Assembly (NCBI GenBank): GCA_047967505.1
Contig: CM106540.1
Strand: one strand, 5' to 3'
Origin: Dipteris shenzhenensis
Taxonomy: Eukaryota > Polypodiophyta > Polypodiopsida > Gleicheniales
Length of the DNA stretch: 64,000 nt
In this document: one piece after another, positions 44,223-55,200 of the stretch
How the letters are laid out: every line of letters begins with the position of its first letter
How positions within the stretch are numbered: the stretch's first letter is position 1
Made by a program: the position numbers and the translations under genes
The notes under the pieces: generated by a model
The model's database searches: none
The model's input: only the letters and a program-made list of their open reading frames with translations
What the model was told of the DNA's origin: nothing

Positions 44223-45622
44223 TGAAGCTGGCCTCTAATCACTCAGAGGGCAGTGGAACTAAACCTTTAATCACTTCAGCACTTATTTACAGCTCACAAA
44301 GCATATATCACAACCATTAACCATTGCATGATCACCATTTGGCATTTACCCATTTGTTCACAAACAAAACCATTGAAAAAGGGATGGAGGCTAGAATGCC
44401 CCTGCTTAACAAACATAGACAAGTGCACTCGATTGGCCCCAAACACCGTGGCGCCCCTTTCGGTATTTCTTTATATTTCACAGTGAAATGATCACAAGTT
44501 GCTTCTGGGAGAACCTTCCTTGCAGCTGAGCACGCAGCCCCAATTCACTAAGCCTTGGCAAGGCTTTCAAGCATAGAACACCATCACATAAGTGCACTTA
44601 ACCCATAGGCTCAACCCAAAGGCATTCTCTTTTCCGAGTGCAATTCCATTGGCTAATCACACTGCACCCCAACTGCACTCTCTTTGAGTGGTTTCCAGAT
44701 GGCATTCACAAAGCTTTTCAAAGCTCCAAAATAAAATCAGCAAAGTACCCAACCAAAGAATGACTCATGTAGCACTGCCTGGGCACCTGTGAGCCAAGAA
44801 AGAGGCGGCACACGAGGCTAACCAATAGCTTATGGCAAAAAGAAATTGCAGCAGCAAAATCACAACTCACCAAGCCATGAAAACTCGAACCAAGTCCTCA
44901 ATCGCCAAGAGGACATAGTAGCCAATGCCCAATTGCATTCTCAGCCAAAGAGGAGTGCAAAGGCATGAAGAAAGAGCATTTACAAGAGCCGACCAACAAG
45001 AATTCCACTGAAAAATGCGAAAAGAAGCACTTCTGTCCCGAAGAAATGGGAGTTCTTGGGCTCAAAAGAAGCGTGCTTCAGAGAGGAATGCATTGAGAAG
45101 GTTTTGGAGAAGTTTCATCGCCGGAAAGTCCTCCAAAACCGAGAAAAACCAGTCAACCAGCACGTGGGACCACTCGAAATTCAACAGAAAGCCATAGCTT
45201 TGCAAGAGGAGAGACCCAGGAGGCGGTAGAAGCAAAAAGGTCCAAAAAAAGCCACTTATGCAAATTTGACCAGCAAAAGAAGTGCTCAGCTCTACCTGTT
45301 CTACCAAACGCACGAACAAAAGCATATCACTACGAAGTGGAGGCAGAGGGGAAGCCATCGGGCTAAACGGAAGTCGAGGAATCCAAACGGGTGAGGATTT
45401 ATGAAGAAAAACGGAATTCAGCTGAATGAGGCTGAAAAACCAGTCCAAAGGGAGAAGATGAGAGAGAAGACTACACGTGAAGTTTAGAAGGCCCAAGAAG
45501 GTCCAGGAATGGCAAAGGAGCATGTAGAAGGCACTGGAGCCACCTGGAACTCTAGGGTGAGCCACTGAAGGTACATGGCCCTCTAGGAGGCCCATTAATA
45601 ATGCCACATCATCATTTTCCAA
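44223..45622 (-). repeat. Gypsy Q 5' LTR (outer limit uncertain)
   Basis: The left edge TGAAGCTGGCCTC abuts a possible primer site (read minus, TGGTTCCATTGCCAGG, one base from the LTR, similar to Asp-tRNA-type sites). The right edge is placed at ..TTTCCAACA (45622), which reads TGTTGGAAAATGATG on the minus strand. The first 375 bases and a later short block match copy 2 at 40859-41255. A 187-residue minus frame inside it is not protein-like. Confidence 0.6.
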
Positions 45623-46867
45623 CAACCACTCTTTTAATTCCTTGGAAGGTCTTTGGGCCTAGGGATTAATTACGCTTATGTGCTAGGCACCATGCCGCGT
45701 CTAATTACACATTATTAAGCCCACGCTTGGACTTTTAAAACTAAAGTTGTCACGGTCTTGTAGTATATTAAAGTACTTAGAATTTCACGCCCCGTGACAA
45801 ATACTCTCTCAGATGGTGGAAAACTACTAGTAGAAGCAGTCTTTGCAACTTTTTTATTTTTGGTCATTTGTTTTTGGGACAATAACTGGATGGGTAACCA
45901 GTTGGTTACACTAACCAGACTAGTTCTGGTCTGGTTTAGTTGCCTCCCAACTGAACTCAACCCACTGTAGTCTAGTTAACCACAATTATGGTTTCGTTAA
46001 CTACAACCAAGGTTAGTTGGTCAAACTTGGTTTGTCTAACCAATCTGGTTTGGTTAGACCAACTGAACTTCTAACCAAGGTGAACTAACCAAGGTTAACT
46101 AAACCACTGGTTTGCCACATCAACAGTCCAGCTGGCTGCCACATCAGCAGCTGACCTGTCTGCTACGTGTCAGTGCCATATCAGTTTCCTGTCACGTGTC
46201 ACACAAGCATGCACGGCCACGTCATCTGTTGAGTCAGCATCCACGTATCTGCCACATCACAAAAACCACATCAGCCTAGGGTTTCTAGACCTTGGCTGGT
46301 AGGTCAGTGTCGTGCGTCGCGCCTGCGCCTTCTGTGAATCTGTGTGAAAGTCTGTCAGCCTTCCCCGTCTGGCGACGTCTCCCAAACGCTTGTCCTTTGC
46401 CTCACTGGAGCGCATAAACTTGTTGCAGGCTGGAGAAAAGGCAAAGCGCTCTTTGGATGGCTTTTGAAGTTGCAAATTTATCATTCACCTTCAAAAATCT
46501 ATGGTCCAAATAACGACGAACACCCAAGAAGGGAAGAGATCGTCCGCGTAAAGCCAATACGATCCTTCTCTCGGCCGAGATGTCTACTTTGGGTGTCTTG
46601 CACACAGCCTGTGCAATAGAAGTGCAAGAAACCGAAAATCACATGCATGCTTCTCCGTCTTGTGATGCCAAACCATTAATGGTTGGCCAAACTATTCATG
46701 GAGTAGTTGATGGTTCATTCGGTGCGGGGTCACCTTGTCTTTGATTTGGGTTACACAGATATCCCCATGCGGGAAACAAGAGTGTTGCCAACAATGTATT
46801 CACACGTGATAACGCTACCCCTCCTACTCTTGGATCGTCACGCTCTAAGAAGAGCTATGAAAATTCA
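45623..46867. other. Non-coding block with dyad-rich sequence, gypsy E 5' side
   Basis: I find no recognisable gene. 45885-46110 is dense in GGTTA/TAACC dyads such as GTAACCAGTTGGTTAC and CAAACTTGGTTTG. 46110-46270 repeats CCACATCAGC-like words. 46300-46867, next to the gypsy E primer site, is probably the element's leader. Gag of E should be in this area but cannot be seen. Confidence 0.4.
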
Positions 46868-46879
46868 GCTCTGATACCA
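46868..46879 (-). other. Primer-binding site of gypsy E
   Basis: GCTCTGATACCA on plus, one base from the LTR start at 46881. Confidence 0.85.
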
Positions 46880-46880
46880 A

Positions 46881-47855
46881 TGTAATACTGCCCGCAGAAA
46901 AACAACCAACAACACTCTCATTTTCTTTCCCTGTCTCCCTCTCTCAACAGAGACACTAGGGCCCAGGACAACAGTCGGGCTGGACCCCCCCGAAGGATTT
47001 TATTACGTGAGAGAAGATGAAGTACATAGTTCAGCGTAGAGCTGTTCATACATACCAATCCAAAACGTGAATGAATGAATCATTACATGAGCTCTCAAGC
47101 TCCCCTTCTTGGCAACAAGCCACTTGTCAATTTCTACACTACTTTCCTAATTACATACCATGAAGGGCCAACTCTAGAGTCTTCGAAGCACTTGGTCACG
47201 CGAACTGCCTCCCAAACTCTGATTAGGTTCCCGTAGCGCTTAGAAAAATAACTTTTCCTAGTACCTGCAACAATTAATTAAGGCGCACCAGCATGGCACC
47301 CATTAATTGTTAGCTCTTTGCATGCAAATAACACATTGTGGACTAATTCTAGTCACGGTGGGCGTCCCCATTGAACACATGTGCACACATAACAAATATA
47401 ATAAATATATACTTATATTTATTTTCTCGTTGACTGAAGTCAACGCTCTTAATCATAATTAAGGGGCTTTGACCAAGGGTCGAGGCGCCTTAATTATAGC
47501 CAAGTCTCTCCAACCGAAGTTGGCGCAACTCTCCAACCGAAGTTGGCGCATCTTGGTTAACTGTGGTTAACTCTCTTGGCACATGCCATGTCTCGTTGAC
47601 CGAAGTCAACACTCTCTGACCGTAGTCAGCTTTTTAGTTCTTTGGTTAACCGTAGTTAACCCTCTTGGTAATAAACCAAGTCTCCCCGATTGAGGTCAGG
47701 TTTACTTGAATAGAGTCAAGTATCTTTGACCATAGTCAATTCTTTGACCATTAAAAGAACTCTTTGACCATAATTAACACATATAAAACTCATTAATTAT
47801 GATCAAATAAATGGTCAACTGTACTTTGACTTAGGATATTTACATTGTAATGACA
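46881..47855 (-). repeat. 5' LTR of gypsy E
   Basis: 975 bp, matching 30605-31547. It is longer partly through a duplicated CTCCAACCGAAGTTGGCGCA unit (about 47506-47550). It has the same dyad array, with some dyads more perfect than in the other copy (GTTGACTGAAGTCAAC). Confidence 0.85.
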
Positions 47856-48730
47856 TCAGCTCCTTGATCGTTTTCAGTTTGAGGATTGCAAGCCAATGTC
47901 TACTCCAGTGGACCCTGGCTTCAAATTATGGGAGCCCACCATGTGATATCACTCTTTATTAGCGGGCTGTTGGTTGCCTTATTTATTTATGTCACACCAG
48001 AGCTGACTTACAGTATGCAGTATCTCAGCTCAGCAAATTCATGCACATGCCCAGTTCACAGCATTGGCAGGCAGTGAAGAGAGTCTTCAGATATCTCAGA
48101 GGCACTCAGGATTTAGCCCTCTTCTATGGTGATCAGGGTTCACTTACCATGCATGCTTACACGGATAGTGACTTGGGCAGGATGCTCCGACTTAGAGTGT
48201 CACATACTGGCAATTGTTTTTTGCTTGGCAATTCATGTATCTCTTGGCTAAGCAAGAAGCAACCAACAGTTGCCACATCTAGCTGGGAGGCTGAGTACAG
48301 GGCAGCTTTCACCGCTACAGTAGAGTGTGTTTGGCTTCGACAGTTACTTCCAAATCTTGGTATTCGCCAGACATCCTCCACTATTGTCTACACTGACAGC
48401 CAGAGTGCTTTGGCCATTGCGCGTAACCCAGTGTTTCATGCGCGTACCAAGCATATTGAAGTTCATTATCATTATGTTTGGGAGCGGTTGTCAGTAGGAG
48501 ACATAGAGTTGTCCTATCTTCCCACAGAGGACAACATAGCAGATATGTTTATAAAGGCACTTCCTCATCCCAAGTTGGAAGTCTTTCGACAGGCTTTACA
48601 CTTGGTTCTCTTTGTTACATGATCTGACATCCCTTGTACATTCATAGGTGGCTATATCCTTTTGGATGAACATGTGCCACCATGACCAGAAAATACCAGA
48701 GTACTTCAGCCCATCCCATGGAGGCGGGTT
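47856..48730 (+). pseudogene. Copia F RT end and RNase H
   Basis: Continues F after gypsy E: CAGCTCCTTGATCG encodes QLLDR and leads to FQFEDCKPMSTPVDPGF. A frameshifted stretch follows, then RNase H (48041-48622): HWQAVKRVFRYLRGTQD, AYTDSDLGRM, SGNCF-like HTGNCFLLGNSCISWLSKKQ, SSWEAEYRAAF, YTDSQSALAIARN, HIEVHYHYVWERL and DNIADMFIKALPHPKLE. About 110 non-coding bases and the purine run GGAGGCGGG precede the 3' LTR. It fits the G/H relatives closely. Confidence 0.85.
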
Positions 48731-48994
48731 TGTAGGCCATCTCCTGGTGGTTCTAGTGATGCCCTATAGGCCATGGTATGTGCCTTGTAGGCATAAATAT
48801 AGGCACTTGTAGTGTTAGTGTCTTTTAGGCCACATAGGACACTTAGTCCTATGTGACACCTAGGACACTTAGTCCTAGGTCTAGGTACTTGTACCTTGTA
48901 CTCCTTTTTTTCATTATCCAAGTTTGACGTGACGGCTAAGACGTGTGCGACGCTTTGCTACCTGCACTCACTCTCTCTTTCAATCGATCCTACA
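48731..48994 (+). repeat. 3' LTR of copia F
   Basis: 264 bp, TGTAGGCCATCTCCTGG...GATCCTACA, followed by TSD GGAAG at 48995-48999. Confidence 0.9.
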
Positions 48995-49050
48995 GGAAGT
49001 GGGGGCAAAAGTCTCCTTAAAGTCAAGGTAGCAAAGCTCTTCCAGGAATT
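48995..49050 (-). pseudogene. Copia G, RT start (right of copia F)
   Basis: The minus strand encodes YLDFKETFAPTS, the RT block just upstream of SKITTIKIVIAF at 26500. It is the upstream side of G, separated from its 3' part by copia F. Recognisable coding stops near 49050. Confidence 0.65.
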
Positions 49051-50450
49051 GAGTAGGGAGGTGTTATTACAACCTCTTTTGGTCTTGTTTGGCTATTCCA
49101 AATGGGGTTGTTTTGTGCCTTTGTTTTGGCTAATTTTATTCTACTCTTTGGGATTCAATGGATCAAGAGTTATTTATTGGCAAAAAAGTTTAAAATATGG
49201 TTAAAATATGGCACACGTTTATTCTTTGATCTCTTGATAATCAAGATCATATTGCCATGTGTTTATGGCGCTGATGAAATCTGCTTCCCTGCCTGGAGAA
49301 TCTCCTGGTGAAGTTCCTATAACTTGTTGATGTGTTCCCGCATCGATATAGATTTCTTGGGATCCAACAACCTGATCTGGACGCTCAGTGAAAATCTCTT
49401 CATGGGAGGGTTCGGTTATACATTGGACGCCAAATGTTCCCATATACTTTTGGCCATTGTCATGTGCTTCACGTGATTAATCGCTTGAGGAGTTGCTAAT
49501 GTCATGGGGATGTGGTGTTGATGGTGAAGTGTCCAAACTAACTGCTCTATACGACAGACAATCCAGAGGCTTGCTCAAACAAGATCTGTCGCTTCTGCGC
49601 ATTAGAATTGGCGCTATCGTAGCCCATGAATCGACGAAGATATAACATCATAGTTGTTTTAAGGGCTTTCCAAATCTCGTCTTCGCACGGCGCTTGAGTC
49701 GTGACAGCCTTATTGGTGGCACACTCTTGGTCCTTCACAAAGTTCACGTAGTCGGAGACTCGGAACCTTCACAGAGTTACAGCCAATGAAGTTTACATGC
49801 GCAGCAGAAACGTGGTGATGGCACGAAAAACAAACAAGGAGACAACGCAATGATGCAATCTTTAACTGCAGAGTCCAGATAGTGAGCCGTGGTCATTTCA
49901 GAGATGTAGATTTTCGTCATCACGGACCTACATAGAAAAGCCGTTGCAGAGCCACGACATGTCGTACGAATCATGAGACGATTGCTAGAACTCATAACCA
50001 TGTTCCAATCCACGGCCATTTGCTCAAAGCAAAAAAAGAAAGCATATAGGAGCTTCTCCACTGTCCAAGATTCCAAGGGCATTTTCCATCTCAAGCATGG
50101 ACTCCCGACCCTTACGTAATCAGCAGTGAGGTTGTACCAAGCATGTGCCATCTGCCAAAAATCCACTGCTTGCATGTGACCTATTTCTTGGAGAAACCAA
50201 AAATTTGTTTCTACACGAAACAAGAAACGTGCCCAAAATGTTGAAAGCCTTGTGAAGTTGCCTCCTGCGTTTACCTGCATCAAAGCCCCTTTTGGCCTAA
50301 GCCTTATCTCCTGCATTCCTCTCCAAGAGTGCTTATCAAGGCCTTTTCCCTTGATCTTAATTCACATAAGTGCTTGCCAAAGCCTTACTCCCTGCACAAT
50401 CACCTCATGTGCCCACTTGACCTTTAGTATGCATTAGACGGTGATAGAAA
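49051..50450 (-). other. Unrecognised region with open minus-strand frames
   Basis: Minus-strand frames of 74, 66 and 179 residues occur at 49219-49443, 49547-49747 and 49777-50316. The middle one (VKDQECATNKAVTTQ) and the long one (WTVEKLLYAFFFCFEQ) match no family I recognise. GC and codon use look less random than the LTRs around them, so a captured host gene or unknown transposon gene is possible. 49051-49218 and 50317-50450 show nothing. Confidence 0.3.
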
Positions 50451-50469
50451 ACAAAAAGGAGCAGCCCGC

Positions 50470-51775
50470 ATCTTCGGGGCCTTGCACCAAGTATTGAACC
50501 ATTAACTATGAGCCACCTTGCAGAACAATTTAGCCTAGGGTATTAGGCCAGGGGCCTTAGTTAATGCCCAAAAGGTACCTATGATTTCATGTGCAATAAG
50601 TGCTACTCCTAGTGCATTAGAGTGATTTCAATTTCTAAGGTCATTGGTTTGGTTCAGTGGGGTCATCCTTTAAAAATTGACCCCCTAGAGATCCTACAAA
50701 CTAGGGTCATTGGTTCCCAAGCATTAGGGCCATGGTGTGCCATCTGAGTCTCCTAGGGGCATTAAAATTCCACACCTCATTTTCCCATGTGTCTCTGTGT
50801 GGCCTCTTTGCTCAACTTGTGGCACCTAGGTGTCACCCCTGGAAGCCCCTGGAGCCCTTCCTTTCCCTTCCTTGCTGTTTTGAGTCTTCTCCCCTACCAG
50901 AGGAGCCTCATTCTGAAGATGGCGGATTTTTGCAGCCTCCCTCTTGCTGGATGAAGTCATTTTTCGAGCTTTCTTCGCGACAGTTCTCCTCCCCTTGGTG
51001 CTCTCTGCTGCTGGCATGCTTCCTGGACCTGGACGCCTCCATTCTGGGCCATTTTTGGAGCTTTTCTTGACTTTCTTGCGACAAAAGTCTTCCTTTCTTG
51101 ATTCTGAGGCCATATTCTTGGACACCTCTCTTCCTGCTCTTGCCTGGTGCAAGGCGCACTGAAAACGGAGGTGCTGGTGGGCTGGAATCACCTTTCTGGT
51201 GGCCGCAATCATGGCGGATCTGTTTCAGCTTGCTGAACCCTCTCTTTCTTGATCTCTTCTGGTGCTGGAAGTCACTCATAGGCAGCTTCCTCCTACCAAA
51301 GTCTGCTGTCTGTTGTTCAACCAACTTCTGGGGCTGTTCTTAGCTGAAACAAGCCCTTTCTGTTGGCTGGATTCTTATCTTCTCTTTCTACTCTAAGCTA
51401 CTGTCATTCTTACTGAGATTTTGCAAGGTTGGATGCCCTGCCATTGGCCCGGAAGAGGATTGGGGCACTGGTTGTGATACTCTCTTCCTGGGGGTGTAGT
51501 GGCAAGCCTTGGGCTCAGTAATGTCTTTGATCTACGTGGATGCATTGCTTGGCATGCTGTCAGGTTGTTCTACTTGTGTTATGCATGCTATTGAAAGGAA
51601 CCAAGAGAATAGCACTGGGAGTTGATCACTGGCACAGCCACGGGTTGGCATTGTACTGCGTTGTACCTGCGGGTGAGCTCTTGAAGGGAGTCCCTTGTAT
51701 TTGAGCTAACCAGTAATTAAATAAATACCGCAAGGGGCACCAAGTGTTGGGGCCAACAGGTGTCACTTTTCATGC
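50470..51775 (+). repeat. Large LTR-like block
   Basis: No gene-like coding. Pyrimidine-rich sequence, with words such as CCTGGA and TTCTTGA, resembles the minus-strand reading of the gypsy Q LTR. It ends with ..TGTTGGGGCCAACA at 51775, a plausible LTR end. Overlapping frames of 112-138 residues on both strands are typical of such GC-rich LTRs and were not accepted as genes. Limits are uncertain. Confidence 0.4.
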
Positions 51776-51959
51776 TTTTGAGTAGGGGCATTTTAGCCTC
51801 CCTTGTCTTAAATGGTTTAGTGATGCTATGCGGTGAAGATTTATGCTCTAAGTTTTGTTTGTGAGCAATGGCAATGTTTCAAGTTGGCTGTATTTCAGAT
51901 TTGTGAGATCATAGAGTCAGTTACGCTGCCCTTTGTCGGTCAAAGGCCGGTTACAGTTA

Positions 51960-52236
51960 AGAAAGATAAATGATCTTACCTGGCATTAACACGGTCCCAT
52001 AGTTGGGACAAAGTCTCGGCTTCCTTCTGAGCCAAGATGCCAAGGTCCTCTACCAGGGGATCTGGTCGGGCAACACCCATCAAGATGAAATCTGCCATGC
52101 TGTAAGATTGTAACTTAGATTCCATCATCACCCCCCAGATGTTGTAATTGAGCCCATCCAACTGCCATTCAACCAGGAACGTGGGCAACACTGGAATTCT
52201 AGTCTTGTTCTTTGCCATCTCGGGCAAAGTCGCCAT
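51960..52236 (-). pseudogene. Copia I Gag N-terminus
   Basis: ATG at 52236 opens MATLPEMAKNKTRIPVLPTF, followed by WQLDGLNYNIWGVMMESKLQS and LWDRVNAR. This is a copia Gag N-terminal domain, with the family pattern LDGxNYxxWxxxM. It stops near 51976 and the rest of the element is missing to the left. About 300 bases of leader separate it from the primer site at 52530. Confidence 0.7.
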
Positions 52237-52529
52237 GTCAGAGTGAAGAGGATGATGAACTGAAAGAGAAGGTGGATGGGATAGAAGGGAACTGAGGGTT
52301 GAAGAAAGGAGAAAGGATGAAGGGGCTGACAGCCCAATGTACCTTCACACCTCGCTTTCCGTCCCTTGGAAACACCTCCTTTTTGATCTGAAAACACCCT
52401 TCAAAGGCACCCTTCGCTGGTCACCTGAACAGTCCACTCCTCGCACACGCTCCTTCTCAAAGACACCTCCGAACAACATCCTAATCCTCCTCTGTGTGTG
52501 TTGGCTCCTCGGGTCTCAAGCCAACCGTG

Positions 52530-52541
52530 GCTCTGATACCA
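52530..52541 (-). other. Primer-binding site of copia I
   Basis: GCTCTGATACCA on plus, directly beside the LTR at 52542. Confidence 0.88.
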
Positions 52542-53432
52542 TGTGAGAAGTGCAGCGGAAATGAATGGAAGAGAGACAGAGATAGCATGCCTCACACACA
52601 CACACTGAGAAGGAGAGAAAGGAGAGAGAAAGGCACAAGAGAACTGCAAGTGATCCGTGGGAAAACCCCACTACAACTGGGGGGAAACCTGGGAACCAAC
52701 AGGCTGCTGTTGAGCTCAGACAAACAGCTCAACAAGCACGAGAAAACAAGGCACCAAGAGTGGAAGAACAACTCCACACCTCTGCCCTAGAACTGCTCCT
52801 GAGGTGTGCACTGGGCTGGCTCTGCTGCTCCACCACGCACCGCACTAAACTGCACAAAACACAAGTGGGGGGGGGGCCTATATATAGGCCCCATCCTTCT
52901 AGTCGGCTAGCATAGGGCAGGGCCGACCAACCTGCTGATGTTGGTGGACCCACAGCCCTAGGGGCCGACCTCTACAGCCCTGCAAAAGGGGCTGTCCAGG
53001 ACCTAAAGAGAGGGCTGTACCCTTTGCTGTCCAGCCAACCAGGATGGGGCCTATGGCCGACCCCTCTTGCCCTATAGGCAGGGCTGAACTCCAGCCTATG
53101 TAAGGGCGCACACAAGCCAAGGTGGCCGACCTACAGGTCGGCCCACCCTGTGCTCTCCAGCCCTTTGCTAGGGCGCCTATAAGGGCAGCACCACAGGGCA
53201 TACCTGCCCACACACCTCTGTACCCCACCTAGGAACCTCCATGCCCTACGTGGCATCACATGGACCAGCACGAGGCATTGGAAAGCCACACCAACCTACT
53301 CTCATGGGGGCAGGCACACCCACAACACATGCCCTCACTCTCTACCCTAACCTCACTTACTGGGTGGGCACACCCACAAGCAAGGCCCTCTCTCTTTGTC
53401 TAGGTGACATCAGGAGATGTTGACGTCCAACA
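52542..53432 (-). repeat. 5' LTR of copia I
   Basis: 891 bp, plus-strand ends TGTGAGAAGTGCAGCGG and TTGACGTCCAACA. It contains CCTATATATAGG near 52875 as a likely TATA region and many GGCCGACC words. No 3' LTR is in the window. Confidence 0.75.
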
Positions 53433-53596
53433 GTGTGCATGGAGCTGGCTTTGGTTTATATGGCAGCCCACACCCCTGGGAGAGAGGTCAGTCCTCTTCT
53501 CAGCCCTTTGGTATGCCATCATTTCGGAGAGATGCATTTGGCAGAGAGACCTAACGTGGGGTTTATGCACCTATTGCTCCGACAGCGAGCACATAT
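53433..53596. other. Short unclassified spacer
   Basis: 164 bases between the copia I LTR and the copia J LTR. A plus frame is open (VYMAAHTPGREVSPLLS) but matches nothing I know. Confidence 0.3.
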
Positions 53597-53816
53597 TGTT
53601 AGAAATCAAGAGAGTGAGAGAGCAGGAAGCTAGAGAGCTGAACGTAGTGTTTGCAATAGAAGAAGTGACTGTTACAAGAAGTGGGATGGGTTTTGTCTAA
53701 GTGACAAAACCTTATCCTTCACTAAGGGAGGAAAACCTCTAAATGAGGGAAAAGTGCCCCTAACCTACTTATTACATTACATTGGTCACTGCTGAATTAT
53801 AGTAATAATTCTAACA
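53597..53816 (-). repeat. 3' LTR of copia J
   Basis: 220 bp; read minus it starts TGTTAGAATTATTAC right after the purine run GCAAGGGGG. Same family as the L and M LTRs. Confidence 0.82.
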
Positions 53817-53853
53817 CCCCCTTGCAGTGCCAATGTCATGTACAAGGAAATGA

Positions 53854-55012
53854 TCAATCACCAAAAGGATATAAGTTCAGGGCACTGCGAAATGCCTCAA
53901 ACTTTTCACGTGGAAGTGGTTTGGTGAAGATGTCTGCAACATTGTTATGTGTTGACACATAGATCATACTGATCTCTCTTGCATGCAACTTCTCTCTGAC
54001 ATAGTGATAGTGAACCTCAATGTGCTTCGTGCGAGCATGAAACACAGGATTCTTTGCCACTGCTATAGCACTTTGACTATTAGTGAGAATCGGAGAAGGA
54101 CCCTCCAATGAAAGACGAAGATCAGCAAATAAACGATGCAGCCAAACACATTCAATTGTCGCTGTGAAAGCTGCCCTGTACTCAGCTTCACATGAGGAGG
54201 TAGCCACTATAGATTGTTTCTTGCTCAACCAAGAAATGCAAGCATGTCCTAGAAAGAAACAATTCCCACTGGTGGACTGCCTAGTATCATAGTCTCCAGC
54301 CTAATCTGAGTCACTATAAGCATGCATCTGCAAGTCACCCCCCTTGGGAAACATCAAGCCAAAAGACTTTGTACCTAGCAAGTAACGGAAGATGCGTTTT
54401 ACAGCTTGCCAATGCATAATCTTTGGGCTGTGCATATACCTGCTCACCTGAGAAACTGAAATCTGAATATCAAGTCGTGTATTGCAGAGATAAATGAGGC
54501 ATCCAACAACCTGACTATAGAGTGTGACATCAATTGATTCACCCGCATCATGCATTGTAAGCTTCAGCCCCGGCTCCATGGGAGTGGACATAGGCTTGCA
54601 ATCATGCATGTTGAATCTGTCCAAGAGCTTTTGAACATACTTGGACTGAGGCATAACAATGCCACGTTTTTCTTGAATAAATTGGATCCCCAAAAAGAAA
54701 TGTAACAAGCCCAAGTCTGACATATTAAATGTAGCTTTCAATTGGGCCTTGAAATCTGCAATTACTTCCTCATTTGAGCCGATGAGCAGCATGTCATCTA
54801 CATAAAGAATGATGACCAGAATTCCCCCCCCCATGGTTCTTGATGTAGAGAGTGCTCTCAGTTGGACTATTGTGCAGCCCCTTGCTGGTTAGAAAGGCAT
54901 CAATTTTGGCATACCATGCACGTGGGGCTTGTTTCAGCCCATATAAAGCTTTATTCAGCTTGCATACCTGAAGTGCATTTTCTGAAATTTGAAAGCCATC
55001 TTTATCCATATT
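53854..55012 (-). pseudogene. Copia J RT end and RNase H
   Basis: The minus strand carries LNKALYGLKQAPRAWYAKIDAFL, the catalytic YVDDMLLIGSN, MSDLGLLHFFLGIQF and SQSKYVQKLLDRFNM. RNase H has YSDSD, then after a stop near 54301 SGNCFFLGHACISWLSKKQ, SSCEAEYRAAF, NSQSAIAVAKN, HIEVHYHYVREKL and DIFTKPLPREKFE. Defects are a frameshift at the poly-C run near 54830, the stop near 54301, and truncation upstream of about 55012, where another copia fragment begins. Confidence 0.85.
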
Positions 55013-55192
55013 GAGAAGGAAGAACATGGTTTATGTTTGCTTGATTTAAACTTTTCTAAGGAGTTTTATGAAAATTGTTTGATGGAAAAGCACCTTCTCG
55101 GAGAGCGAATATTGAGCAAAGGAATAGCTGGTTCATGCAAAGGTATGTGGATCGATGAAGTCTCAATCAATGTATTCTGGAACTTTGATTGA
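55013..55192 (+). pseudogene. Copia integrase zinc-finger scrap
   Basis: A plus frame reads HGLCLLDLNFSKEFYENC, then LMEKHLLGERILSKGIAGSC and WIDEV. This fits the second half of a copia HHCC finger (family pattern C..C..GKxxR..F) leading to the VHTDVCGPM region, heavily decayed. It shares no frame with J or K. Confidence 0.45.
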
Positions 55193-55200
55193 TGGTTTTT

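Larger units (their letters stand above)
30605..47855 (-). mobile_element. Chromovirus-type Ty3/gypsy E with nested insertions
   Basis: Long LTRs at 30605-31547 (943 bp) and 46881-47855 (975 bp) are in direct orientation. On the minus strand they start TGTCA(C/T)(C/T)ACAATG and end GCAGTATTACA. Primer site complement GCTCTGATACCA is at 46868-46879, adjacent to the 5' LTR. A purine run (ACAAGGGGA read minus) precedes the 3' LTR. Pol is RT, RNase H, integrase and a chromodomain-like end. Copia D (TSD gtgct), a solo LTR and a Q/C block interrupt it; gag and most of the protease are missing or replaced. The target duplication is not clean (TGGAC left, TCAGC right), although copia F coding joins correctly across it. 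Confidence 0.8.
26501..48994 (+). mobile_element. Copia F, split by gypsy E
   Basis: LTRs at 26501-26763 and 48731-48994 start TGTAGGCCA and end CGATCCTACA; TSD GGAAG is exact at 26496-26500 and 48995-48999. Primer site TGGTATCAGAGC is at 26765-26776. Coding order is Gag, protease, integrase, RT, RNase H, with the N-terminal half of RT deleted. Gypsy E sits inside RT: SKYIG ends at 30604 and QLLDRFQFEDCKP resumes after 47855. Removing E leaves an element of about 5.2 kb. Confidence 0.88.

Noticed and set aside
45062-45625. 187-residue minus-strand frame
   Set aside because: It lies inside the gypsy Q LTR, has no domain resemblance, and overlaps the LTR match.
50732-51343. Several 110-138 residue frames on both strands
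   Set aside because: GC-rich LTR-like sequence with frames open on both strands at once; no family features.
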